DNA from: DASYUM01 sp036001225
GTDB lineage: Bacteria; Methylomirabilota; Methylomirabilia; Rokubacteriales; DASRDR01
Length of the DNA stretch: 20,309 nucleotides
Direction: 5' to 3'
Assembly: GCA_036001225.1 (NCBI GenBank)
Contig: DASYUM010000261.1
Coordinates: 1-20,309 of the forward strand
This document shows positions 14,836 through 20,309 of this stretch, one piece after another. The stretch's first letter is position 1. The number at the start of each line of letters is the position of its first letter. The position numbers were made by a program, and so were the translations under genes. Below the pieces are notes generated by a model. It saw nothing but the letters and a program-made list of their open reading frames with translations. It ran no database searches and was not told the origin of the DNA.

Positions 14836-16791
14836 TCAGAGTGCCCGCGCGGCGCGGGCGCCGTCCAGGATCGCGTCGTGGATTCGGCGGGGCGAGTAGG
14901 CGTCGCCGACGAGGCGGAGCTCGGGCACCTGGCCCTCCAGCGCGTGGAAGAGCGCGTCGTCGGCCTGGCCGCCGAAGGCGACGACGACCGTGTCGGCCGG
15001 GAGGAGCGCCTCGGCGCCCGAGAAGGTGTGCCGGGTCCGGACTGCGTCGGGCCGGATCTCGGTGGCGACGGTGAGCGGGAGCAGCGTCACGCCCTGGCCG
15101 CAGAGGCGCGCATAGAGGTCGGAGCGCAGGCCTTCGTCGATGTCCTCGCCCACCATGAAGTAGCGGCAGAGGATCGTCACCTGGCCGCCACGGCCGGCGA
15201 GGAAGTCGGCCGTCGTCGGGCCCGCGAAGTGCCCGTCCTCGTCCACGATCACCGAGCGCCGACCCGGCGGGACGCGGCCGGTCAGGATGTCCACCGTGGA
15301 CGCCACGTGCGGCAGGTCCGCCCCCGGGATCGCGGGTCGGCGCGGGGTCGCGCCCGTCGCGACGACCACCGCGTCCGGGGCCTCGGCCAGCACGTCGGCA
15401 GCCGTGGCCGGGGTGTCGAGCCGGATCTCGACGCCGAGCTTCGCGACCTGACCGGCGAGCCAGGTCGCGATCCCCGCGTAGTCTTCCCGCTTGGGGGCGC
15501 GGGCGACGGCGAGGACCTGGCCGCCCAGCGCGCCGGTCGCCTCGAAGAGGACGACCCGGTGGCCGCGCAGGGCCGCGACCCGCGCCGCCTCCAGGCCGGC
15601 CACGCCGCCGCCCACCACGACCACGCGCCTGGGGCGCGTCGCGGGCGTGATCTCCCCCAGCTCCGCCTCGCGCCCGATGACGGGGTTCTGCACGCAGGTG
15701 ATCGTCTTCCCCTGGCGCAGGCGCCCGATGCAGCCTTCGCTCGCGCCGACGCAGAGGCGGATGTCGTCGAGCCGGCCCTCCATCGCCTTCCGTGGCAGCT
15801 CGGGGTCGGCGATCATCGCCCGCGCCATCCCGACCAGGTCGCAGACGCCGGCGGCGAGGGCGGCCTCGGCCTCGGCCGGCGTGACGATGCGCCCCGAGAC
15901 GATGACCGGGACGCGGACCGCCTGCCGCGTGGCGGCGGCCAGGTCGTTGTAGAGGCCGCGGCGGTGGTAGAGGGACGGGGTGACCATCGCCTCGTACCGG
16001 AGCGTTTCCGTCGTCGAGCCACTGACCATGAAGTAATCGACCATCCCGAGGGCGTCGATGCGGCGGGCGATCTCGAGGAGCTCGTCACGCCCGAGCCCCC
16101 CCGGGACCATCTGGTCCCCGGTGTGCCGGACCCCGACGATGAAGTCCCGGCCGACCGCCTCGCGCACGGCCCGGACGACCTCGACGGCCAGGCGGAGGCG
16201 GTTCTCGAGGCTCCCGCCGTACTCGTCGGTGCGGCGGTTGGACAGGGGCGAGAGGAAGTTCTCGATCAGGTGCCCGCCGTAGAAGGGGATGTCGCAGCCG
16301 TCGTACCCGCCCTGCTTGAGTCGGACGGCGGCCGCCGCCCAGGCGTCGATGACCTCGCGGATCTCCCGCGTGGTCATGACGTGCGGCCACTCCCGGTGGC
16401 GCTCCTCGCGGGTGTCCGAGGGCGCCCACAAGGGGACCCCCGAGTACCAGGAGTGGCCGCGCCGGCCCCGGTGGGAGATCTGGGAGAGACAGAGGGCGCC
16501 GTGGCGGTGGATCGCCTCGCTCATCCGGCGGAAGTGGGGGATGACGCCGTCGTCCCAGTTGTTCACCTCGCCCCAGTCGTTGACCGAGGTCGGGTGGATG
16601 CTCGACGACCCGAACATCATCACGACGCCGCAGCCGCCGGCTGCCTTCGCCTCGTGGTAGCGGATGTAGCGGTCGGTGATCTGCCCCTTCTCGCCCATGG
16701 CCGCGCCGTGGGGCGTGGAGACGATCCGGTTCTTCGCCGTGAACGGCCCGAGCTCGATCGGGCTGAAGAGCCGGGGGAAGGCTGACGTCAT
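14836..16791 (-). CDS. OYE/TMADH/dienoyl-CoA-reductase-like FMN-FeS-FAD oxidoreductase
   Basis: 651 residues; ATG 16791 is chosen for a GGAG five bases upstream and because the family N-terminus begins there (FPRLFSPIELGPFTAKNRIV). Layout: FMN TIM barrel (about 1-340), iron-sulfur segment (344-370), then FAD/NAD(P) domains (VVVGGGVAGLEAARVAALRG at 390-409; VIVDEDGHFAGPTTADFLAG). The family includes trimethylamine and dimethylamine dehydrogenase, 2,4-dienoyl-CoA reductase and stachydrine demethylase-like enzymes. Two oddities: the cluster motif reads C347-VGA-SEG-C354-...-C366, so the second Cys of the usual CxxCxxxC is Ala350; and the barrel motif usually written HGAHGYL is PFYGGHLIENF. First gene of the minus-strand operon, right after the repeat element. 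Confidence 0.9.
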   Translation of the reverse strand: MTSAFPRLFSPIELGPFTAKNRIVSTPHGAAMGEKGQITDRYIRYHEAKAAGGCGVVMMFGSSSIHPTSVNDWGEVNNWDDGVIPHFRRMSEAIHRHGALCLSQISHRGRRGHSWYSGVPLWAPSDTREERHREWPHVMTTREIREVIDAWAAAAVRLKQGGYDGCDIPFYGGHLIENFLSPLSNRRTDEYGGSLENRLRLAVEVVRAVREAVGRDFIVGVRHTGDQMVPGGLGRDELLEIARRIDALGMVDYFMVSGSTTETLRYEAMVTPSLYHRRGLYNDLAAATRQAVRVPVIVSGRIVTPAEAEAALAAGVCDLVGMARAMIADPELPRKAMEGRLDDIRLCVGASEGCIGRLRQGKTITCVQNPVIGREAELGEITPATRPRRVVVVGGGVAGLEAARVAALRGHRVVLFEATGALGGQVLAVARAPKREDYAGIATWLAGQVAKLGVEIRLDTPATAADVLAEAPDAVVVATGATPRRPAIPGADLPHVASTVDILTGRVPPGRRSVIVDEDGHFAGPTTADFLAGRGGQVTILCRYFMVGEDIDEGLRSDLYARLCGQGVTLLPLTVATEIRPDAVRTRHTFSGAEALLPADTVVVAFGGQADDALFHALEGQVPELRLVGDAYSPRRIHDAILDGARAARAL

Positions 16792-16800
16792 CGGATCTCC

Positions 16801-16877
16801 ACTCACTCCCTCTTCCCTCCAGCGAGAGGATTGAGGCACTCACTCCCTCTCCCTTCTAGGGAGAGGGTTGGGGTGAG
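16801..16877. repeat. Palindromic repeat, two tandem copies (one degenerate)
   Basis: The second copy has a perfect 10-bp stem, CCCTCTCCCT (16845-16854), loop TCT, AGGGAGAGGG (16858-16867), followed by TTGGGGTGAGGG. The first copy (16801-16840) is a diverged version starting with the same ACTCACTCCCTCT. The core matches the element at 6868-6893. It sits between OYE operon start and integrase and can be read as PHPNPLPRRERE on the minus strand, a translation often seen in spurious ORFs. Confidence 0.7.
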
Positions 16878-17246
16878 GGTCGATAGGTTTCCCTCGCCCT
16901 GATCGCAATCCTGCGCCGCTCCTCCGTTGCCCGGCCAGCATAGACGACGCGAAGGTGTCGCGCCACCCGGTTCGGGGCGGCGTCAACGCCACGAGCCGCT
17001 CCGGGAGGTCGAGCGTCCCCAGCAGCAGGGCCATTCACCCTCCGGCCCACGGGCGGCATCAGGTCACCCGAAGCCCGGGGAGCTGTTCGGGGACCGGGCT
17101 CTCCTTCCTTATGCCGGTGTATCTCTTCGTTGACACCCCGCGCGGCCGCATCACCGGCACGCTCGACCGCAACCCGCGTCGCGAGGCCCACTGTGGGCCG
17201 CGTCCCGCGGGCACGCCCCGTGCTACCTGGGTGGGTCGAGACCGTG

Positions 17247-17275
17247 TTGCCGAGTTCAGGCGGATGGACTATCGT
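17247..17275 (+). promoter_or_regulatory. Candidate promoter of the integrase gene
   Basis: TTGCCG (17247-17252), 17-base spacer, TATCGT (17270-17275), 30 bases before the integrase ATG. Each box matches consensus at 4 of 6. No LexA-like SOS box, the usual control of intI, is visible by eye. Confidence 0.3.
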
Positions 17276-17304
17276 TGTATCCCACCGGAGTGGAGGGCCC
17301 CGGC

Positions 17305-18378
17305 ATGATCGCCCTTCAGTCACGCCCCTCAGCGTGGCGCGCGGCCACCGTGAACCTCGCGGACGCTCCCCTGTTCGTCGTCCGCGAAACCACACCGACC
17401 GCTCCGCCGAAGCCGCGGCTCCTCGACCGCGTCCGCGCAGCCCTGCGCGCGCGGCACTACAGTCGGCGCACGGAGGAGGCCTACGTCGCGTGGATCAAGC
17501 GCTACATCCTCTTCTTTCACGCCAAGCGCCATCCTGCCGAGATGGGTGCCCATGATGCCACCCGCTTCCTCTCCTCGCTGGCGGTCGAGGGTCGGGTGGC
17601 CGCCTCCACCCAGAACCAAGCCCTGAGCGCCCTCCTGTTCCTGTACCGGGACGTGCTGGAGGTCGACCTCCCCTGGCTCGACGGGATCGTGCGCGCCAAG
17701 CGCCCCCACCGGCTGCCGATCATCCTCACGCGCGACGAGGTCCGCGCCGTACTCCAGCAGCTCGATGGAGTGCCACGTCTCATGGCCTGCCTGCTGTACG
17801 GCGCCGGGCTCCGCGTACTCGAGTGCTGCCGGCTCCGCGTCCAGGACGTCGACTTTGCGGCCAACCAGCTCGTCGTCCGCGCCGGTAAGGGCGACAAGGA
17901 CCGGGTCACGATGCTCCCGGCCATCGTCAAGGCCGATCTCGCCGCGCACGTCGAAGCGGTGCGGACCCAGCACCAGCAAGACCTGGCCGCTGGGGCGGGC
18001 TGGGTCGAGCTGCCAAGCGCCCTGCTCCGGAAGTATCCGAACGCCGGCCGCGAGTGGGCCTGGCAATGGGTCTTCCCCGCCACCCGGATGTATCGTGATC
18101 GTCTCACCGCGCAGCTACGTCGCCACCACCTGCACGAGTCGGTCCTGCAGCGTGCGGTGAAGGCCGCGGTGTGGCGGGCCGGGATCACCAAGCGCGGCAG
18201 CCCCCACACCCTGCGCCACTCCTTCGCCACGCACCTCCTGGAGGACGGCCACGACATCCGCACGGTGCAGGAACTGCTCGGGCACCGGGATGTGAGCACC
18301 ACGATGATCTACACCCACGTTCTGAACCGTGGGCCGGCTGCCGTGCGGAGCCCGGCGGACCGGATGTTCTCCCCATGA
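17305..18378 (+). CDS. intI: Integron integrase (IntI-type tyrosine recombinase)
   Basis: 357 residues; ATG 17305 with GGAGGG seven bases upstream (a TTG at 17275 is the longer alternative). The N-terminal SAM-like domain (LLDRVRAALRARHYSRRTEEAYVAWIKRY) is followed by the catalytic domain with all tyrosine-recombinase residues: R170 (GAGLRVLE), K195 (GKGDKDR), H301 and R304 (SPHTLRHSFATHLL), H327 (LLGHRD) and nucleophile Y336 (TTMIYTHV). The insertion between patches II and III that sets IntI apart from XerC/D is present (NAGREWAWQWVFP ... RRHHLHESVLQRAVKAAV, about 246-288). It would recombine folded single-stranded attC sites with attI. The ~38 residues before the first helix are longer than in class 1 IntI. 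Oddly, the gene is oriented toward and in the same direction as its cassettes. Confidence 0.94.
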   Translation: MIALQSRPSAWRAATVNLADAPLFVVRETTPTAPPKPRLLDRVRAALRARHYSRRTEEAYVAWIKRYILFFHAKRHPAEMGAHDATRFLSSLAVEGRVAASTQNQALSALLFLYRDVLEVDLPWLDGIVRAKRPHRLPIILTRDEVRAVLQQLDGVPRLMACLLYGAGLRVLECCRLRVQDVDFAANQLVVRAGKGDKDRVTMLPAIVKADLAAHVEAVRTQHQQDLAAGAGWVELPSALLRKYPNAGREWAWQWVFPATRMYRDRLTAQLRRHHLHESVLQRAVKAAVWRAGITKRGSPHTLRHSFATHLLEDGHDIRTVQELLGHRDVSTTMIYTHVLNRGPAAVRSPADRMFSP

Positions 18379-18406
18379 CCCCGCCCGCCGCTTCTCTAGC
18401 GACATG

Positions 18407-18446
18407 CGCCAAGATACGCTGCAGAGCCACGCAGCGTATCTTGGCG
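18407..18446. repeat. Long perfect hairpin after intI
   Basis: CGCCAAGATACGCTGC (18407-18422), loop AGAGCCAC, GCAGCGTATCTTGGCG (18431-18446): a 16-bp perfect stem 28 bases after the intI stop. It has no T-tract, so it is a weak candidate for an intrinsic terminator. It lacks R''/R' boxes and bulged bases, so it is not an attC. It may stop intI read-through or be part of attI structure. Confidence 0.7.
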
Positions 18447-18601
18447 TGTCAACATCCCGCCAACGGGGCACAAGATCGCGAATCGACAGGACCCGAGGTC
18501 AGTGAAGAGAACTGGCGGAACATCGAGGCACCCCGCGTGGCCTCGCAGCGTTTGCCCTCATACGCAGACCTGCATATCCTGTGGCCGAATTCGCGTTAGA
18601 C
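18447..18601 (+). other. attI: Candidate attI recombination site
   Basis: The region between the hairpin and the first cassette ends in GTTAGAC (18595-18601), a perfect GTTRRRY core site where IntI would cut between G and TT. No complementary R'' (RYYYAAC) box is found upstream, which fits an attI rather than an attC. The left limit is arbitrary. Confidence 0.6.
18552..18580 (+). promoter_or_regulatory. Candidate cassette promoter (Pc)
   Basis: TTGCCC (18552-18557), 17-base spacer, TATCCT (18575-18580). Transcription would begin close to the attI core at 18595 and read into cassette 1. Four of six matches in each box; unproven. Confidence 0.4.
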
Positions 18602-19190
18602 GCATGCGTAAAGCAAAGGAGGATGCCATGAAATGGCTTAAGCGGCTATTCGGAAAGTCCGCGACACCGGTTGATCCCCTCGGCGGGTTCGATGAGACTC
18701 TCGCAAAGGGCCTGGGTCAGATTCTCGAAGGGGGCAAGTTTGAGCCCTTCTCCACCAAGAGCGCAGAGGAGGCCGTCGCCACGCTGTTCGATAAGGCCCT
18801 GCCGGCCACGCCGAGTCTGAGCATTGATGCGGTCGAGTCTCACTATGACAGGCTTAAAGGGCCTTGGTACTCGCAGAAGCTCTTCCGTGGATCTCGCGAC
18901 AAGATTCGTTCCGTGGTTCTCAAGAATCTTCACCGAATCCAGTCGGAAGCTGGCTTCCAAGACTTCACAATCAGCGTTGAACTGACGCTTGGCGCGGCGC
19001 AGACACTCGCGAACGTGCGCCCGTACGCCATACCCGTCTGTGTCTGGCGCTCCGGCGACGTCTACTTAACGTGCGGCAACTCCGATTTCCGAGGGTAATC
19101 CCTTCGGTTGCGCCCGGCGAGATCAGCTTGAGCGTCTAACCACCGGTTGCAGGCGACGCGCATAAAGCCGCGCGCGCCTGAACCGGGACG
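18596..19190 (+). mobile_element. Integron gene cassette 1
   Basis: The cassette unit runs from the TT of the attI core (GTTAGAC) to the G of the attC R' box (GTTAGGC at 19190-19196), 595 bases. It contains one ORF (18628-19098) and its attC. Base composition is visibly richer in A/T than the surrounding chromosome, as expected for an acquired cassette. Confidence 0.8.
18628..19098 (+). CDS. Cassette 1 protein, function unknown
   Basis: 156 residues. ATG 18628 has a strong AAAGGAGG five bases upstream, better than the in-frame start at 18502, which would cross the attI core. I do not recognise a family. It starts with a basic amphipathic stretch (MKWLKRLFGKS) but has no signal peptide or membrane segment. 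A helical part (about 23-60) is followed by an alpha/beta-looking C-terminal half (DKIRSVVLKNLHRIQSEAGF, FTISVELTLGAAQTLANVRP, CVWRSGDVYLTCGNSDF). A soluble cytosolic protein is likely. Its codons are less GC-biased than those of the neighbouring chromosomal genes. Confidence 0.75.
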   Translation: MKWLKRLFGKSATPVDPLGGFDETLAKGLGQILEGGKFEPFSTKSAEEAVATLFDKALPATPSLSIDAVESHYDRLKGPWYSQKLFRGSRDKIRSVVLKNLHRIQSEAGFQDFTISVELTLGAAQTLANVRPYAIPVCVWRSGDVYLTCGNSDFRG

Positions 19191-19196
19191 TTAGGC
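19134..19196 (+). other. attC: attC site of cassette 1
   Basis: 63 bases. R'' GTCTAAC (19134-19140) and R' GTTAGGC (19190-19196) pair with one G:T wobble. Inside, CCGGTT-G-CAGGCG (19143-19155) pairs with CGCCTGAACCGG (19175-19186), leaving G19149 as an extrahelical base. A19156 is also unpaired, then CGCGC (19157-19161) pairs with GCGCG (19170-19174) around the loop ATAAAGCC. This is the diagnostic attC hairpin. Confidence 0.92.
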
Positions 19197-19709
19197 CACG
19201 TGGTAGCGACTTGATGCAGATTCGGCGTGCCGAGGCCGCTGACGAGGAAGCGCTCGCAAGTATACGGCGTCGTGCCATTCTCGCGCTGGCTGTACCAGCG
19301 ATGTCGAGGGAACAAGCCGAAGGATGGGCCACGCGAGGGGCAGCAGATCGCGTGGCGCGGGCGATGCGGGAACATGACGTGTGGGTGGCCGTGGAAGGGG
19401 CCGCGATCGGCTGGGTAGAAGTGGACCGAGACCGCGTCGCGGCGCTGTATGTCTCGCCGTCTTGCTCCCGCCGCGGCGTCGGCTCGGTCCTTCTGACATT
19501 CGCCGAAACCTTCATACGGAGCTCCGGCTACGCGACTGCGCGTCTCGAGTCCAGCCCAAACGCGCTCGACTACTACCTTCGGAGGGGTTACCTACGATGT
19601 GGCCCGGCAGATTCTGATGGGGCATTGCCGTTGCGCAAAGATCTGGCCGCAGTTGCGCCTAACCAAGGCATGGAGCCGACGCGCTGAAGCGCGCGGCTCA
19701 TGCCGAGCG
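19191..19709 (+). mobile_element. Integron gene cassette 2
   Basis: Unit of 519 bases from the TT of the attC1 R' box (19191) to the G of the attC2 R' box (19709). It carries one GNAT gene beginning 17 bases after the R' box and running into its own attC, the compact organisation usual for cassettes. Confidence 0.85.
19214..19687 (+). CDS. GNAT-family N-acetyltransferase (cassette 2)
   Basis: 157 residues from ATG 19214 (a TTG lies one codon before). GNAT features in order: N-terminal strand IRRAEAADEEALASIRR, WVAVEGAAIGWVEVD (beta strands 57-71), AALYVSPSCSRRGVGSVLL (strand beta4 and the acetyl-CoA loop R87-G88-V-G90, about 76-94), and ALDYYLRRGYLRCG (117-130). The last residues NQGMEPTR are coded by the attC site, and the stop codon sits in the attC terminal loop. 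Substrate unknown; members of this type acetylate amino groups of small molecules, antibiotics or proteins. Without a strong promoter of its own it probably relies on read-through from upstream. Confidence 0.88.
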   Translation: MQIRRAEAADEEALASIRRRAILALAVPAMSREQAEGWATRGAADRVARAMREHDVWVAVEGAAIGWVEVDRDRVAALYVSPSCSRRGVGSVLLTFAETFIRSSGYATARLESSPNALDYYLRRGYLRCGPADSDGALPLRKDLAAVAPNQGMEPTR

Positions 19710-19715
19710 TTGGGC
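19657..19715 (+). other. attC: attC site of cassette 2
   Basis: 59 bases. R'' GCCTAAC (19657-19663) is fully complementary in R' GTTGGGC with one G:T wobble (19709-19715). GGCATG-G-AGCCG (19667-19678) pairs with CGGCTCATGCC (19694-19704) leaving G19673 extrahelical; A19679 is unpaired; CGCGC (19680-19684) pairs with GCGCG (19689-19693) around the loop TGAA. The geometry nearly repeats that of attC1. Confidence 0.92.
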
Positions 19716-19802
19716 AGACCAGTGATGCACAACACCACTAATGTGAGCCGGACGGCCATCTTCGATTACCGGCAACGTCCTGGACTGGCTATTGGGGGAC
19801 TG

Positions 19803-20309
19803 ATGGTTATGAGGGCCGTGGTCGCTGGGCTCGGCACCGCGGTCTTACTGCTTCTGACCGCGCCCCTCGTCGCCGAGGCGCATGCGGCTGGGCCGCCGTA
19901 CCGGATCGGCGTGCTCCTCAACGCCGCCCCTCATATCGTTTCCGGGTATGAAGTGTTCGCCGACGCATTGCGAGATGCTGGCTACGTACAGGGCCGGAAT
20001 CTCGTGTTGACTGTCCGGTACCCGGAGCGATACGAGGAGCTCCCTTCGCTTGCCGCTGACCTCGCGGGGATGAGGCCAGATGTCTTGGTAACCTTTGGCA
20101 CACCCCCCCTCGCCGCTGCCAAGGGGGCGACACAAACCATTCCGATTGTTGGGGTCGCCATGGGCGACCCAGAGAGGTACATTGCCAGCCTGGCGCGGCC
20201 AGGCGGAAACATCACGGGACTGAGCAGTGTCGACCCCGGGAGGGCGGAGAAGCACCTCGATCTGGTGAAGCAGGCGATGCCCAAGCTGAGCCGAATCGCC
20301 GTCCTGTGG
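19803..20309 (+). CDS. ABC transporter substrate-binding protein, TrpX-type (partial, 3' end outside window)
   Basis: 169 codons to the window edge. ATG 19803 has GGGGGA close upstream; ATG 19809 is an alternative. A signal peptide (RAVVAGLGTAVLLLLTAPLVAEAHA) precedes a periplasmic-binding domain of the ABC_sub_bind family: YRIGVLLN, FADALRDAGYVQGRNLVL, ELPSLAADLAGMRPDVLVTFG, AAAKGATQTIPIVGVAMGDP, LARPGGNITGLSS. Such proteins bind small ligands (tryptophan or other aromatic or heterocyclic compounds in studied cases) outside the membrane. Its ATPase and permease may lie beyond the window. Whether it belongs to a third cassette or to the flanking chromosome cannot be told here. Confidence 0.9.
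   Translation, partial: MVMRAVVAGLGTAVLLLLTAPLVAEAHAAGPPYRIGVLLNAAPHIVSGYEVFADALRDAGYVQGRNLVLTVRYPERYEELPSLAADLAGMRPDVLVTFGTPPLAAAKGATQTIPIVGVAMGDPERYIASLARPGGNITGLSSVDPGRAEKHLDLVKQAMPKLSRIAVLW

Larger units (their letters stand above)
16792..17304. other. Gene-poor interval between OYE operon and integrase
   Basis: 513 bases without a gene I can support. It holds the paired palindromic repeats (16801-16877), a possible intI promoter (17247-17275), and short open frames. One minus-strand frame (17034 to 16840, ATG after GGAGGG) contains PPRTGWRDTFASSML, which weakly recalls the C-terminal tail of AbrB/MazE-type antitoxins and then reads into the repeat; it may be a decayed gene. A plus-strand frame from ATG 17111 to 17308 has no ribosome binding site and no recognisable family. 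Confidence 0.5.

Noticed and set aside
14503..16785. 760-codon plus-strand open frame
   Set aside because: It is antisense to the OYE-like and MNT genes, has low-complexity composition and no recognisable domain.
16801..16877. Repeats considered as a CRISPR array
   Set aside because: Only two tandem, unequal copies with no spacer-like unique segments of regular length and no cas genes.
17111..17308. Small plus-strand frame of 65 codons upstream of intI
   Set aside because: No ribosome binding site, no family, and it overlaps the candidate intI promoter and start.
18407..18452. Hairpin considered as an attC site
   Set aside because: The stem is perfect with no bulged bases, and no GTTRRRY/RYYYAAC pair flanks it (the nearest minus-strand match, GTTGACA, fails at the last base).
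18502..18627. N-terminal extension of the cassette 1 protein
   Set aside because: It would cross the GTTAGAC core and the candidate promoter, and the ATG at 18628 has a far better ribosome binding site.

Overview
The window is high-GC bacterial chromosome with short intergenic gaps, many GTG starts and many 4-bp stop/start overlaps. The gene mix suggests an uncultured soil or subsurface lineage such as Candidatus Rokubacteria/Methylomirabilota: a zinc-ribbon cyclase-AAA-TPR regulator, a DUF6125-like protein, a TusA variant with CPYT, a TrpX-type ABC substrate-binding protein and an integron-type integrase. That placement is inferred from gene style only. There are no rRNA or tRNA genes and no CRISPR array.

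Layout. (1) 1-2842, minus: 5' part of a large signalling protein (zinc ribbons, class III cyclase domain, AAA ATPase, TPR-like helices), cut by the window edge. (2) 2974-5252, plus: two tandem paralogous secreted proteins, each with a beta-rich N-terminal domain, a Pro/Ala linker and an MmpS-like C-terminal domain. They diverge from the cyclase gene across back-to-back candidate promoters. (3) 5271-8485, minus: an array of a small LAB_N membrane protein, a class V aminotransferase, a DUF6125-like protein and a secreted beta-propeller. (4) 8593-10848, plus: an Lrp-type RAM-domain protein, an alpha/beta hydrolase, an exported two-domain rhodanese and an overlapping TusA-like protein. (5) 10853-16791, minus: a small membrane protein, then a tightly packed operon read right to left: OYE/TMADH-like flavoprotein, nucleotidyltransferase (MNT), HEPN protein, FAD-dependent amine/amino-acid oxidase, 2-hydroxyacid dehydrogenase and YdcF-like protein. 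(6) 16792-17304: gene-poor stretch with REP-like palindromic repeats. (7) 17305 to about 19715, plus: an integron. (8) 19803-20309, plus: 5' part of an ABC transporter substrate-binding protein, cut by the window edge.

The most notable part is the integron. It has an IntI-type tyrosine recombinase with the integron-specific insertion, a long perfect hairpin, a candidate attI ending in GTTAGAC, and two compact gene cassettes. Each cassette ends in a recognisable attC with R''/R' boxes and an unpaired G on the same arm of the hairpin. The integrase gene points the same way as the cassettes, the reverse of the usual divergent layout. Cassette 1 encodes an unrecognised 156-residue protein, and cassette 2 a GNAT acetyltransferase whose stop codon lies in the attC terminal loop. 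A sigma70-like candidate promoter just upstream of the attI core could drive the cassettes.

A second notable point is the MNT-HEPN pair, of toxin-antitoxin type, embedded in an operon of metabolic oxidoreductases with stop/start overlaps.
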